Of a stretch of 19,748 nt of DNA, positions 1 through 7,516 are shown one piece after another. A program made the position numbers and the translations under genes. The first letter of the stretch is position 1. Every line of letters starts with the position of its first letter. The DNA comes from an uncultured Muribaculaceae bacterium. Lineage in GTDB: Bacteria > Bacteroidota > Bacteroidia > Bacteroidales > Muribaculaceae. The stretch is from contig CAKTOT010000035.1 of NCBI GenBank assembly GCA_934590135.1, positions 1 through 19,748 of the forward strand, read 5' to 3'. The notes beneath the pieces are model-generated. The model was given only the letters and a program-made list of their open reading frames with translations. It made no database searches and was not told the origin of the DNA.

Positions 1-1016
1 TGGCGCTACTGAATTGTGTCGGCATAGACGCATATGCCTCCTCGCGCTGGCATCCGGACATACTGGGTGATGGGTATGTCTGTACAATCGTGCATCAACC
101 CTCCGACTACGGCGGAGACGTGACTTGTACCGTCATACGGCACAATGCCGAATGCGATACGTCCGACACCCTGCGCCGCGGAGTGCTATACATCCATGGA
201 TACAACGACTACTTCTTCCAAAAGGAAATGGGCGACCGCTTCGCTGACACGGGCTACGCCTTCTACGCCGTTGACCTGCGCCGCTACGGCCGCTCAATAG
301 TGCCGGAAAGGCGTCCTTACGAAGTACGCAACATCTCCGAATACTATGCCGACATCGATTCGGCGCTTACCCTGATGCGCCAAGACGGCATACAAGATAT
401 TGTCCTGATAGGACACAGCACAGGTGGGTTGGTGGCTGCATCATACCTCAATGCACGACGCAATTCCGGCATACGCGCCCTGGTGCTCAACAGCCCTTTC
501 CTTGAATGGAATATGGGTGGATTTATGCGGCACATAGCTATACCAATGGTCGGATGCCTCGGTCGACATTTTCCGAACATCTCCATAAGCCAAGGAGATG
601 GTACTGCGTACGCCGAAAGCCTGCTTAAGCAGTATCACGGGCAATGGGAGTTCAATACCGATTGGAAGACCGTGCAACCGCGCAAGGTGACCGCCGGGTG
701 GATACGCGCCATCTCCGAAGCCCAAGACGCCCTACACCGTCACTCGTGGATTACGGTGCCCATCTTGCTAATGTCCTCGGGGCACAGCGTCTACGGCGAC
801 AAATGGACGCCCCAACATCAGCATGGCGATGCAGTGCTTAATGTTGAAGACATCCGTCGCTACGGCGCGGCTCTCGGACCGGATGTTACATCCTATAAAT
901 TTGAAGGCGGACTGCACGACCTCATCCTCAGCGACCGCCCCGTAGCCGATGCCGTCTACCGCGCCATCTTCGACTGGCTCGCTCTCCGCCTCCTCCTCCC
1001 GACCAAACATCGTTGA
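1..1016 (+). CDS. Alpha/beta hydrolase (S33/monoacylglycerol lipase type), 5' end outside window
   Basis: The reading frame is open from base 3 to the TGA at 1014-1016 with no stop, so the gene starts left of the window; the GTG at 90 is internal. In-frame residues before it (W-H-P-D-I-L-G-D-G-Y) match the usual lead-in of this hydrolase family. The nucleophile elbow G-H-S-T-G-G lies at 411-428, with the serine codon at 417-419. Y-I-H-G-Y upstream is the oxyanion-hole strand, and G-G-L-H-D near the C-terminus carries the likely catalytic histidine. The acid is probably an aspartate in the stretch after P-I-L-L-M-S-S-G. No signal peptide can be judged because the N-terminus is missing. Family members hydrolyse ester bonds of lipids or small esters; the substrate here is unknown. 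The gene is GC-rich, unlike the next two genes. Confidence 0.9.
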   Translation, partial: ALLNCVGIDAYASSRWHPDILGDGYVCTIVHQPSDYGGDVTCTVIRHNAECDTSDTLRRGVLYIHGYNDYFFQKEMGDRFADTGYAFYAVDLRRYGRSIVPERRPYEVRNISEYYADIDSALTLMRQDGIQDIVLIGHSTGGLVAASYLNARRNSGIRALVLNSPFLEWNMGGFMRHIAIPMVGCLGRHFPNISISQGDGTAYAESLLKQYHGQWEFNTDWKTVQPRKVTAGWIRAISEAQDALHRHSWITVPILLMSSGHSVYGDKWTPQHQHGDAVLNVEDIRRYGAALGPDVTSYKFEGGLHDLILSDRPVADAVYRAIFDWLALRLLLPTKHR

Positions 1017-1044
1017 TTCTATTTTTCAATTATCAAATGCCGAG

Positions 1045-3267
1045 ATGTACCCGTCAACTGATTCAGATCGAAAACATCATGAAGAAAATCTCAAAGCCAT
1101 CTTTAGCTTTGAGCACTTCTATGACGAACAATGGAGGGCAATATCTCAACTACTTGCCGGCAAGCGCGTACTAATGGTTGAGCGCACCGGATTTGGTAAG
1201 TCACTATGCTATCAGTATCCGGCGACACAATTCAATGGAACCACTATTGTATTTTCGCCACTTATAGCACTGATGCGCGATCAGGTCTATAGTCTAAAGA
1301 AGCGCAATATTTCGGCGGCATTAATCACGTGCGAACAAGCGCCCGAAGAGAATGCCCGTATATTAGAATCGGCACAAGCGGGAAAGTACAAACTACTATA
1401 CATTGCGCCTGAACGCCAAGAGAACCAAGCCTGGATTAATGCAGTTAAGAATATTAACGTCTCGATGGTCGTAATTGACGAGGCACATACGATATCCACT
1501 TGGGGCCACGATTTCAGGCCTGCATTCCGTCGTATTATCAACCTCGTCAGGCTGTTACCCCAAAGCACACCTCTCTTAGCAACTACCGCTACCGCAAATA
1601 TACGTGTTCAGAATGACATTGTCAAACAAATTGGTAATAACATAACGACAATACGAGGTTCATTAAGCCGAGACAATTTTCACCTTTACGTCATTCGAAA
1701 CCAATCGGAAGAATTCAAAATGAAATGGCTAGCCGAGAACATCAAAAGACTTCCAGGTACTGGTTTGGTTTACGTCGGGACACGAACACAAGCCGAATAC
1801 TATACAGCATGGCTAAATTTTTCCGGTATAAGCACAAAGTTCTACCACGCCGGATTAGACGCACAACAACGAGTAGAGATTGAGAACGGATTGATTGAAA
1901 ATCGTTGGAAATGCATCATTTCAACCAACGCTCTTGGTATGGGGTTAGACAAACCGGATGTTCGTTTCGTTATTCATACACAAATTCCGGTATCGCCAAT
2001 ACATTATTACCAAGAAATCGGCCGCGCCGGTCGTGACGGAAAACCTGCATATATCATCCTACTTTATAACGAAGCTCAAAGCCTGATTAACGATGGCTAC
2101 ACCTGCGATTGCGACCTACCATTGTCTTTCATAAACAATGCACGTCCTACTGAGGACAAGTATGCAGACGTGATCCAATGTCTTCGCGAAGAAATGCTTG
2201 GCGAACGCGATCTAATGTTACGCACCAATCTAAAACAGAATGAAATCCGCACGATTCGAGCCGATCTTATCGACCAAAACATTATACGTCCCGTCAACCT
2301 GGACAATCGAAAATATTACGAATACATCCCCGGAGCTCAGGATTTGAATTATTCAGTATTTGAACGCATACGGCAAGTACGGCTCAACGAATTGCAATCT
2401 ATGGTCGAATATATATATACGACACAGCCAAGAATGGACTATCTTTGCCAATTCTTGGATAATGACACCCGGTCAAAAGCAATTTGTGACAACACATCCG
2501 CTCCAAGTCTATCGGATTTTGTGTCGCACAAGACCGAAGAATTGTTCAAGAAGTTTTCTTCCAGGTTCTTCCCGTCAATTGATACAGCAGACGTTATGAC
2601 AAAGACAATAGATGATTTTTTACTAAAAATATCTCTGGAGCCATGCGGCAAGTTTCGCGTCTTATACAAAGACACTGATGTCCTATATGATGGAGAACAA
2701 TTTTCCGGCTTACCTATAACCATTTCGGACACACTCACAACCATGGCAAAAAAATATGTTATAAGTAAGTCCCACATGTCCGACGGATTTGCTTCGGCAT
2801 ATTATGGTCAATCCGAAGTCGGGAAGATTATTCATCATTCAAAATATGAAAACGGAGGGGATTTCCCCGATGAGCTATTGGGTCGTGTCAAGACAATGAT
2901 ATATGGCAAATTAGGTGGCATCCGCTTCGATTTGCTACTATACATTCCACCAACTATTTCCGGAGACCTTGTCAAGAACTTTGCCATTAGATTATCTAGT
3001 GACATCGGCATACCACTTTCGGACAAGTTGAGAAAGACGAGAGCGACAGATGCCCAAAAAGTATTTCGTAATGCATACGGCAAAAAAGCCAACGTAAGCG
3101 GTGCTTTTGAAATACCTGCCAACATCGTGGAAGGGAAAACTATTCTGCTCCTAGACGACATCTACGACAGCGGAGCCACACTTAAGGAAGCCGGGCGTAT
3201 GCTAACTAAGCAAGGAGCAAAATTAATAGTACCCATAGTCATCGCCAAAACCATAGGAGGAGAATGA
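1045..3267 (+). CDS. RecQ-family DNA helicase fused to a C-terminal ComF-type phosphoribosyltransferase
   Basis: I chose ATG 1045 (740 aa) because the frame's earlier ATG at 949 lies inside the hydrolase gene and adds only low-complexity residues. Helicase motifs, numbered from M1 at 1045: motif 0 glutamine at Q29, Walker A E-R-T-G-F-G-K-S at 46-53, D-E-A-H at 145-148, A-T-T-A-T-A at 179-184, S-T-N-A-L-G-M-G-L-D at 293-302 and Q-E-I-G-R-A-G-R-D-G at 323-332. This is a RecQ pattern, so ATP-driven 3'-5' unwinding is expected. The RecQ zinc region is degenerate: only C468 and C481 of the usual four cysteines are evident. No HRDC domain follows. From about residue 590 the protein reads as a ComF/ComFC PRTase, with R-A-T-D-A-Q-K, N-V-S-G-A-F and the PRPP loop I-L-L-L-D-D-I-Y-D-S-G-A-T-L at 700-712 (D704, D705). 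The stop overlaps the next gene's start, so the two proteins are probably made together. Composition is AT-rich against its neighbours. Confidence 0.92.
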   Translation: MYPSTDSDRKHHEENLKAIFSFEHFYDEQWRAISQLLAGKRVLMVERTGFGKSLCYQYPATQFNGTTIVFSPLIALMRDQVYSLKKRNISAALITCEQAPEENARILESAQAGKYKLLYIAPERQENQAWINAVKNINVSMVVIDEAHTISTWGHDFRPAFRRIINLVRLLPQSTPLLATTATANIRVQNDIVKQIGNNITTIRGSLSRDNFHLYVIRNQSEEFKMKWLAENIKRLPGTGLVYVGTRTQAEYYTAWLNFSGISTKFYHAGLDAQQRVEIENGLIENRWKCIISTNALGMGLDKPDVRFVIHTQIPVSPIHYYQEIGRAGRDGKPAYIILLYNEAQSLINDGYTCDCDLPLSFINNARPTEDKYADVIQCLREEMLGERDLMLRTNLKQNEIRTIRADLIDQNIIRPVNLDNRKYYEYIPGAQDLNYSVFERIRQVRLNELQSMVEYIYTTQPRMDYLCQFLDNDTRSKAICDNTSAPSLSDFVSHKTEELFKKFSSRFFPSIDTADVMTKTIDDFLLKISLEPCGKFRVLYKDTDVLYDGEQFSGLPITISDTLTTMAKKYVISKSHMSDGFASAYYGQSEVGKIIHHSKYENGGDFPDELLGRVKTMIYGKLGGIRFDLLLYIPPTISGDLVKNFAIRLSSDIGIPLSDKLRKTRATDAQKVFRNAYGKKANVSGAFEIPANIVEGKTILLLDDIYDSGATLKEAGRMLTKQGAKLIVPIVIAKTIGGE
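3255..3260 (+). promoter_or_regulatory. Strong Shine-Dalgarno AGGAGG before the DprA-like gene
   Basis: AGGAGG lies at the end of the helicase-PRTase gene, 3 nt before ATG 3264 and 6 nt before ATG 3267. The helicase stop TGA (3265-3267) overlaps the first ATG as ATGA. Spacing favours the second ATG, although the encoded proteins differ by one residue. Strong Shine-Dalgarno motifs are uncommon before Bacteroidota genes, so this one is notable. Confidence 0.7.
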
Positions 3268-4421
3268 TGAACCGACAGAATCTGACATATTGGAGCGCCT
3301 TGGCTTTGATGCCGGGTCTATCCACGCGCCAAAAAAATGCCATATACGTACGCTGTTATACAGCTATCCCACGAATAGATATAATCGAGTTATTCGAAAA
3401 TCAGGAAGTTTGGGAGCAATTACAGTTCACCGATGCCGAACGCTCGGCCTTTACGGCTGCTCGCGAAAACATTGCAAGTACGGCATTTACCACCGAAAAT
3501 CTTCTGGCGCAAGGGTATAAAATTATACCTTTTGATGCTCCGGAATACTCACACGCACTTAAAGCAAATCTAAAACAAGGAGCGCCTACAATATTGTATA
3601 CAAAAGGTGATATTTCGCTAATGAATACTATTTCTACGGCTGTTGTCGGGTCACGAAATGCAGACACGACATCATTGGAGTTTACCCGAAACATCGTCTC
3701 AAAAGCCGTAGCCTCAGAACGAGTTATTGTAAGCGGATATGCCAAAGGCGTGGATAGGCAAGCTATGGATGCTTGTTTAGATTGCGGAGGGAAATGCATA
3801 ATCATCCTCCCGCAAGGCATCACCACATTTGCATCAGGATTTAAACAATACTATAAACGAATACTCAACGGCGAACTTTTAGTCGTCAGCAGCTTCCCTC
3901 CACAAATGCCATGGTCTGTTTCTTGCGCAATGGCCCGAAACAGCATTATATATGGGATGGCAAATGATATATACGTTGCCCAAAGTGATGACAAGGGTGG
4001 CACATGGGCCGGTGTCATTGATGGGTTACGTAAAAAACGAAAGATATACGTCCGCAATCCTCTACCTAATGAAAAAAATGCCAATGCCCTTCTGCTTCAA
4101 AAAGGATGTATTGCAGTAGATATGTGGGGAAATACATTGACAAGTTACAATTACCCTATGCCAACCGGACAGGCATTAGACCTTGTATCCGAAGAGGCAA
4201 CTACATATACATCACCCGAAGACGATATTTTGCGCGTATTGTCCGAATATAATGACCTTACCATAAAACAAATCCAGACTAAAGCTAAACTTAATATCTC
4301 CGAATCCAAAATACGTGATATTTTACGAAAATCTGATGCTGTAGGTTGTAGAAAGATAAGGTCTACAAATCACTATTACTTGCACAATAAACAGGATGGG
4401 CTTCCTAACCTCGATTTTTAG
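3264..4421 (+). CDS. DprA/Smf-like DNA-processing (SLOG-fold) protein, second gene of the pair
   Basis: 385 aa. The N-terminal part (T-Y-W-S-A-L-A-L-M-P-G-L-S, residues 8-20) matches the helical start of DprA, and Y95 to D116 matches the linker leading to L-Y-x-K-G-D. The Rossmann core shows A-V-V-G-S-R at 126-131, V-S-G-Y-A-K-G-V-D at 156-164 and I-I-I-L-P-Q-G at 179-185, all DprA landmarks. R-N-S-I-I-Y-G at 225-231 replaces the usual R-N-R-I-I-x-G, and K-G-G-T-W-A-G at 244-250 replaces the usual S-G-S-L-x-T-A. A winged-helix region (about 320-373) closes the protein, as in many DprA proteins. Canonical DprA binds single-stranded DNA and loads RecA during transformation. This copy is coupled to a helicase-PRTase, is AT-rich and diverges at conserved positions. 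It is more likely a specialised paralogue (ShosA-like partner or antitoxin) than the housekeeping dprA; that role is inference. Confidence 0.9.
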   Translation: MMNRQNLTYWSALALMPGLSTRQKNAIYVRCYTAIPRIDIIELFENQEVWEQLQFTDAERSAFTAARENIASTAFTTENLLAQGYKIIPFDAPEYSHALKANLKQGAPTILYTKGDISLMNTISTAVVGSRNADTTSLEFTRNIVSKAVASERVIVSGYAKGVDRQAMDACLDCGGKCIIILPQGITTFASGFKQYYKRILNGELLVVSSFPPQMPWSVSCAMARNSIIYGMANDIYVAQSDDKGGTWAGVIDGLRKKRKIYVRNPLPNEKNANALLLQKGCIAVDMWGNTLTSYNYPMPTGQALDLVSEEATTYTSPEDDILRVLSEYNDLTIKQIQTKAKLNISESKIRDILRKSDAVGCRKIRSTNHYYLHNKQDGLPNLDF

Positions 4422-4537
4422 AACAAGTCAATCTGATAATTATATAATTTACAAGTGGTTAGCTTCAGTATCAATTAAAGGCTCATACTATTACGCACAA
4501 CGTGGAATACGCAGTTCACGATTCCATTGAAAATTGC

Positions 4538-4545
4538 TATCTTTG
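4538..4545 (+). promoter_or_regulatory. Bacteroidota -7 promoter box for the rhomboid operon
   Basis: TATCTTTG matches the TAnnTTTG box recognised by the Bacteroidota primary sigma factor. It lies 36 nt before ATG 4582, which gives a leader of about 34 nt. The -33 region (around 4515) is only a weak TT match. The rest of the 160-base gap after the DprA-like gene is AT-rich, with no clear terminator. Confidence 0.65.
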
Positions 4546-4581
4546 CAGACTTAGAACACACCGACTAAAACGTACAGACTA

Positions 4582-5322
4582 ATGGGTACAGACGTATTCG
4601 GACGCATACCAAGCGTCACCAAAAATTTACTGATAATCAATATTATCGTATTCGCATTTGGTGCACTGCTGCCTAATGCGGTACAACGTATGGAGGATGT
4701 GCTGGCGCTACATTACGTGTCATCACCCGGCTTCCGTATATGGCAAGTATTCACCTATATGTTTATGCACGGTGGCGTCACGCACCTGTTTTTCAATATG
4801 TTTGCGCTATGGATGTTCGGTTCGGTTCTCGAATGGGCTATGGGTTGGCGACGCTTTCTCTTCTTCTACATCAGTTGCGGCATAGGAGCGGCACTGGTGC
4901 AGATGGGCGTGTTCGCAATAATATTGTCCAAGTACCAGGCAATGATGGACCCGTCTCAGTTCCACGATGTAATCGTGTATGGTTGGGATGCTATGCACCA
5001 TGGTCAGTACTTTATAGACAATACATTAGCCACAATTTCATCATTAGTCAATACGCCGTGTGTAGGCGCTTCGGGCGCTATCTTCGGTCTGCTGCTGGCC
5101 TTCGCGATGCTCTATCCCAACCGCGAAATGTACTTTATGTTCATTCCCATACCTATCAAGGCCAAATGGATGGTGCTGGGCTACTGCCTGCTTGAACTCT
5201 CATTAGGACTGACCGGTGCTGCCGACGGCATCGCACACTTTGCTCACCTCGGCGGAGCCGCATTCGGCTTTGCCATATTGATGTACTGGAAAAAGAAAGG
5301 GGCCTTCTATGGCAACCACTAA
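4582..5322 (+). CDS. Rhomboid-family intramembrane serine protease
   Basis: 246 aa polytopic membrane protein. The rhomboid signature is complete: H68-x-x-x-N72 (H-L-F-F-N) for the oxyanion side, G-A-S-G-A-I-F-G at 162-169 with nucleophile S164, and A-H-F-A-H-L-G-G at 218-225 with the second histidine, H222, completing the Ser-His dyad. About six hydrophobic segments are visible, with a longer, more polar loop at about 116-155 before the serine helix. Rhomboids cut single-pass membrane proteins inside the bilayer; the substrate here is unknown. It is the first gene of a three-gene operon behind the -7 box at 4538. The next gene overlaps its 3' end by 14 nt, which suggests co-translation with the second rhomboid. 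Confidence 0.95.
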   Translation: MGTDVFGRIPSVTKNLLIINIIVFAFGALLPNAVQRMEDVLALHYVSSPGFRIWQVFTYMFMHGGVTHLFFNMFALWMFGSVLEWAMGWRRFLFFYISCGIGAALVQMGVFAIILSKYQAMMDPSQFHDVIVYGWDAMHHGQYFIDNTLATISSLVNTPCVGASGAIFGLLLAFAMLYPNREMYFMFIPIPIKAKWMVLGYCLLELSLGLTGAADGIAHFAHLGGAAFGFAILMYWKKKGAFYGNH

Positions 5323-6103
5323 AGCCGGACGAATAGTCTCGGCAATTGGAGGGCCGGTCACAATCACATTACTGGCGCTGAATGTCGCCGTGTTCGTATG
5401 CGTGCACCTATGTGTATGGTGCGGCATTGATGACTACGCGGTAGCGGTAACATTCTCATTACCTTCCGATATGGCAGGCTTGGCATCGTATCCATGGACG
5501 ATGCTGACTTACATGTTTACCCAATGGGACTTCTTACACCTGTTAGTCAATATGCTATGGCTGGTATCATTCGCCCCGATGTTCTGCCGTATAGGTTTGC
5601 CCGAATTGATATGGCGCATCTACCTCTCCGGAGGCATCGGCGGTGCTATTGCCTTCGTAATTGCCGCCGCTTGTACACCCGTACAGGGAATGCTGGTCGG
5701 TGCAAGTGCCGCCGTTATGGGCATCGTGGTTGCCGCCGCTGTCTATAGGCCTCATGCACGACTCAATCTGTTGGGCATCGGCGAAGTATCTATTATTTAC
5801 ATTGCTATAATCGTCGCTGCTCTGTACATCATTGCATCCGTGAGCACCCCGGGTACGTGCGCCGCGCACATGGGCGGAGCCCTCGGAGGCGGCATTTACG
5901 CTTTTGCCGAGAAACGTATACGCCAATACAGAGCTCGACGCCGAATGCTGCGTACGCCGAATGCCACACGACATACGACATCGCCCGAAGAAATGCATGC
6001 CGAACTGGACAAAATACTCGCAAAAGTCGGACGCAGCGGCTACGCATCGCTTAATGAAGACGAGCGCCACCGACTTTTCGAAATTTCGCAACGTCTCAAA
6101 TGA
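5309..6103 (+). CDS. Second rhomboid-family membrane protein with C-terminal cytoplasmic tail
   Basis: 264 aa. It begins inside the preceding rhomboid gene (14-nt overlap). Rhomboid landmarks are H77-x-x-x-N81 (H-L-L-V-N), G-A-S-A-A-V-M-G at 131-138 with S133, and A-A-H-M-G-G at 185-190 with H187, so the dyad is retained although the motif is more divergent than in the first copy. Membrane segments fill about residues 15-200. After that comes a basic stretch (R-x-Y-R-A-R-R-R, 205-212) and a soluble tail whose last 35 residues (L-D-K-I-L-A-K-V-G to the end) resemble the conserved tail of Bacteroidota rhomboids (I believe the DUF6576 type, from memory). Its stop overlaps the next gene's start (ATGA at 6100-6103). 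It is probably an active protease or a paired partner of the first; which one is not visible. Confidence 0.92.
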   Translation: MATTKAGRIVSAIGGPVTITLLALNVAVFVCVHLCVWCGIDDYAVAVTFSLPSDMAGLASYPWTMLTYMFTQWDFLHLLVNMLWLVSFAPMFCRIGLPELIWRIYLSGGIGGAIAFVIAAACTPVQGMLVGASAAVMGIVVAAAVYRPHARLNLLGIGEVSIIYIAIIVAALYIIASVSTPGTCAAHMGGALGGGIYAFAEKRIRQYRARRRMLRTPNATRHTTSPEEMHAELDKILAKVGRSGYASLNEDERHRLFEISQRLK

Positions 6104-7308
6104 CACCTTCCAAAGATATAGACACAAAACCGACAAACGCGCCCGAGAGCACGGAACAAAACCATGACGGCAAACGCGTCCGGCCATGGTGGCATCATAT
6201 GCTGTCTGTCATTATGTGCACCATCACGTGCATCGTGTCCGCAGCCACCATCATCTCGGCCTGGGCCGGCATTATAGACCCCGAAGACCTCCCGGTGGCC
6301 GGAGTATGCGTGATGGTGCTTCCGATATTGGCGCCGCTATTGTTGATCGTGTTCGTCATAGATATATTTTGGTGGCGTCGTAGCGCCGTCATAGCCGGAG
6401 TTGCCTTAGCTGTATGTATGCCGCGCATTCTCAACGTGTACCCGTTGTCTCGGTCTTCCGAACCTCTTTCCAAAGAGGACAAATCGCGTACATGGACACT
6501 GCTGTCCTACAATTGTGCCGAGTGGCTCGACCTTGACAAAAAATACCCGGACGATGTCAACCCGGCATTGTCATATATTCTGCGTACGGATGCAGACATC
6601 GTGTGCATCCAAGAAGCGGACTACCTTTCAGTGGAACACAGCGTCCGTATCACATCCGAGCAGATAGACAGCATCTCGCGTCGCTATCCTTATATAATCT
6701 TCAATGACCACAACCAGTTGTTGCTAAGCAAACATCCGGCGGATGCCCTACCCTTGGGATATGAACGACGGCGTTACGGCAACGGCGATATCGCCGGATA
6801 CCGCATACACCTTGATGGCCATGTTCTCACAGTATTCAACGTCCACCTGCAAAGCATAGGCCTGACCGATGACGACAAGGAGTTGTACAGCGGATTGACC
6901 GGTATCTCCGGACACCCGGCTACGATAGTCGAGAATCCGTTGCAGCGAGTACGTACCGATCTGGTAGCCAAACTATGCGCCGCCAATGTCATGCGCGCAC
7001 GCCAAGTCAAACGCCTGGTTCAATATATCCGCAAATTCGGCGGCACCAATTGTGTGGTCTGCGGAGACTTCAACGATGTGCCCGGTTGCTACGCATTGGA
7101 TCAAGTCGAGGATCAAGGCCTACGTCAAGTCTACCCGGCTGTCGGACTCGGATATATGTATACCTACAATCGCAACTCTATGTACTTTCGCATCGACCAC
7201 GTACTATGGCGCGGGAATTTCACGCCGCATAGTATGGCACGCGGCGATATCCGCAATTCGGACCACTACCCGCTGCTCACCACCTTTGTGTGGCACGATG
7301 ACAAATGA
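6100..7308 (+). CDS. Membrane-anchored endonuclease/exonuclease/phosphatase (EEP) family protein
   Basis: 402 aa. The first 30 residues are polar. Hydrophobic segments at about 33-58, 66-90 and 96-112 then anchor the protein, followed by a catalytic domain of about 270 residues that probably faces the periplasm. The EEP metal and catalytic motifs are all present: N138 in S-Y-N-C, E172 in C-I-Q-E, N247-V-H249, G-D323-F-N325, R-I-D366-H367 and S-D388-H389. The superfamily includes DNases, phosphoinositide or sphingomyelin phosphodiesterases and other phosphodiester hydrolases, so the substrate cannot be named. The start ATG overlaps the stop of the second rhomboid by four bases, making it the last gene of the rhomboid operon. 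Topology and link to the rhomboids are inferred. Confidence 0.92.
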   Translation: MTPSKDIDTKPTNAPESTEQNHDGKRVRPWWHHMLSVIMCTITCIVSAATIISAWAGIIDPEDLPVAGVCVMVLPILAPLLLIVFVIDIFWWRRSAVIAGVALAVCMPRILNVYPLSRSSEPLSKEDKSRTWTLLSYNCAEWLDLDKKYPDDVNPALSYILRTDADIVCIQEADYLSVEHSVRITSEQIDSISRRYPYIIFNDHNQLLLSKHPADALPLGYERRRYGNGDIAGYRIHLDGHVLTVFNVHLQSIGLTDDDKELYSGLTGISGHPATIVENPLQRVRTDLVAKLCAANVMRARQVKRLVQYIRKFGGTNCVVCGDFNDVPGCYALDQVEDQGLRQVYPAVGLGYMYTYNRNSMYFRIDHVLWRGNFTPHSMARGDIRNSDHYPLLTTFVWHDDK

Positions 7309-7481
7309 TGCGCCACATTCTTGAGTATCTCCTTTTGCTTACGATTTGAGGCTATTGCACATCTATTTACGTACACCGCTCTACTACCCGAGCCCAGATA
7401 CAGACCAAGTACAACCACGTCCGAGCCACGCCTCAAGTACCTCGAAAAGTCACGCTCGGTCATACAGCGGCAATTATAATT
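7309..7481. other. Non-coding gap between the EEP gene and the tsaC promoter
   Basis: No convincing gene, RNA or terminator hairpin was seen between the EEP stop and the tsaC promoter. A 65-codon minus-strand frame crossing it has no recognisable features. Confidence 0.5.
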
Positions 7482-7512
7482 TTTGCGATTGGCGATTAAA
7501 TGCGTAACTTTG
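7482..7512 (+). promoter_or_regulatory. Full Bacteroidota promoter (-33 TTTG, -7 TAACTTTG) for tsaC
   Basis: TTTG at 7482-7485, a 19-nt spacer and TAACTTTG at 7505-7512 match both halves of the Bacteroidota housekeeping promoter. The box ends only 4 nt before ATG 7517. Transcription should therefore start within a few bases of the start codon, giving a leaderless or near-leaderless mRNA. Confidence 0.75.
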
Positions 7513-7516
7513 TATT

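Noticed and set aside
896..903. TAAATTTG resembling a -7 box upstream of the helicase gene
   Set aside because: It lies inside the hydrolase coding sequence, has no -33 match and could be chance; the pair's promoter remains unidentified.
949..1044. Longer start (ATG 949) for the helicase-PRTase
   Set aside because: It overlaps the hydrolase gene by 68 bases and adds 32 Ser/Pro-rich residues not expected of RecQ; ATG 1045 is better placed.
7266..7463. 65-codon minus-strand frame in the gap before tsaC
   Set aside because: No recognisable family or promoter; it overlaps the end of the EEP gene antisense.
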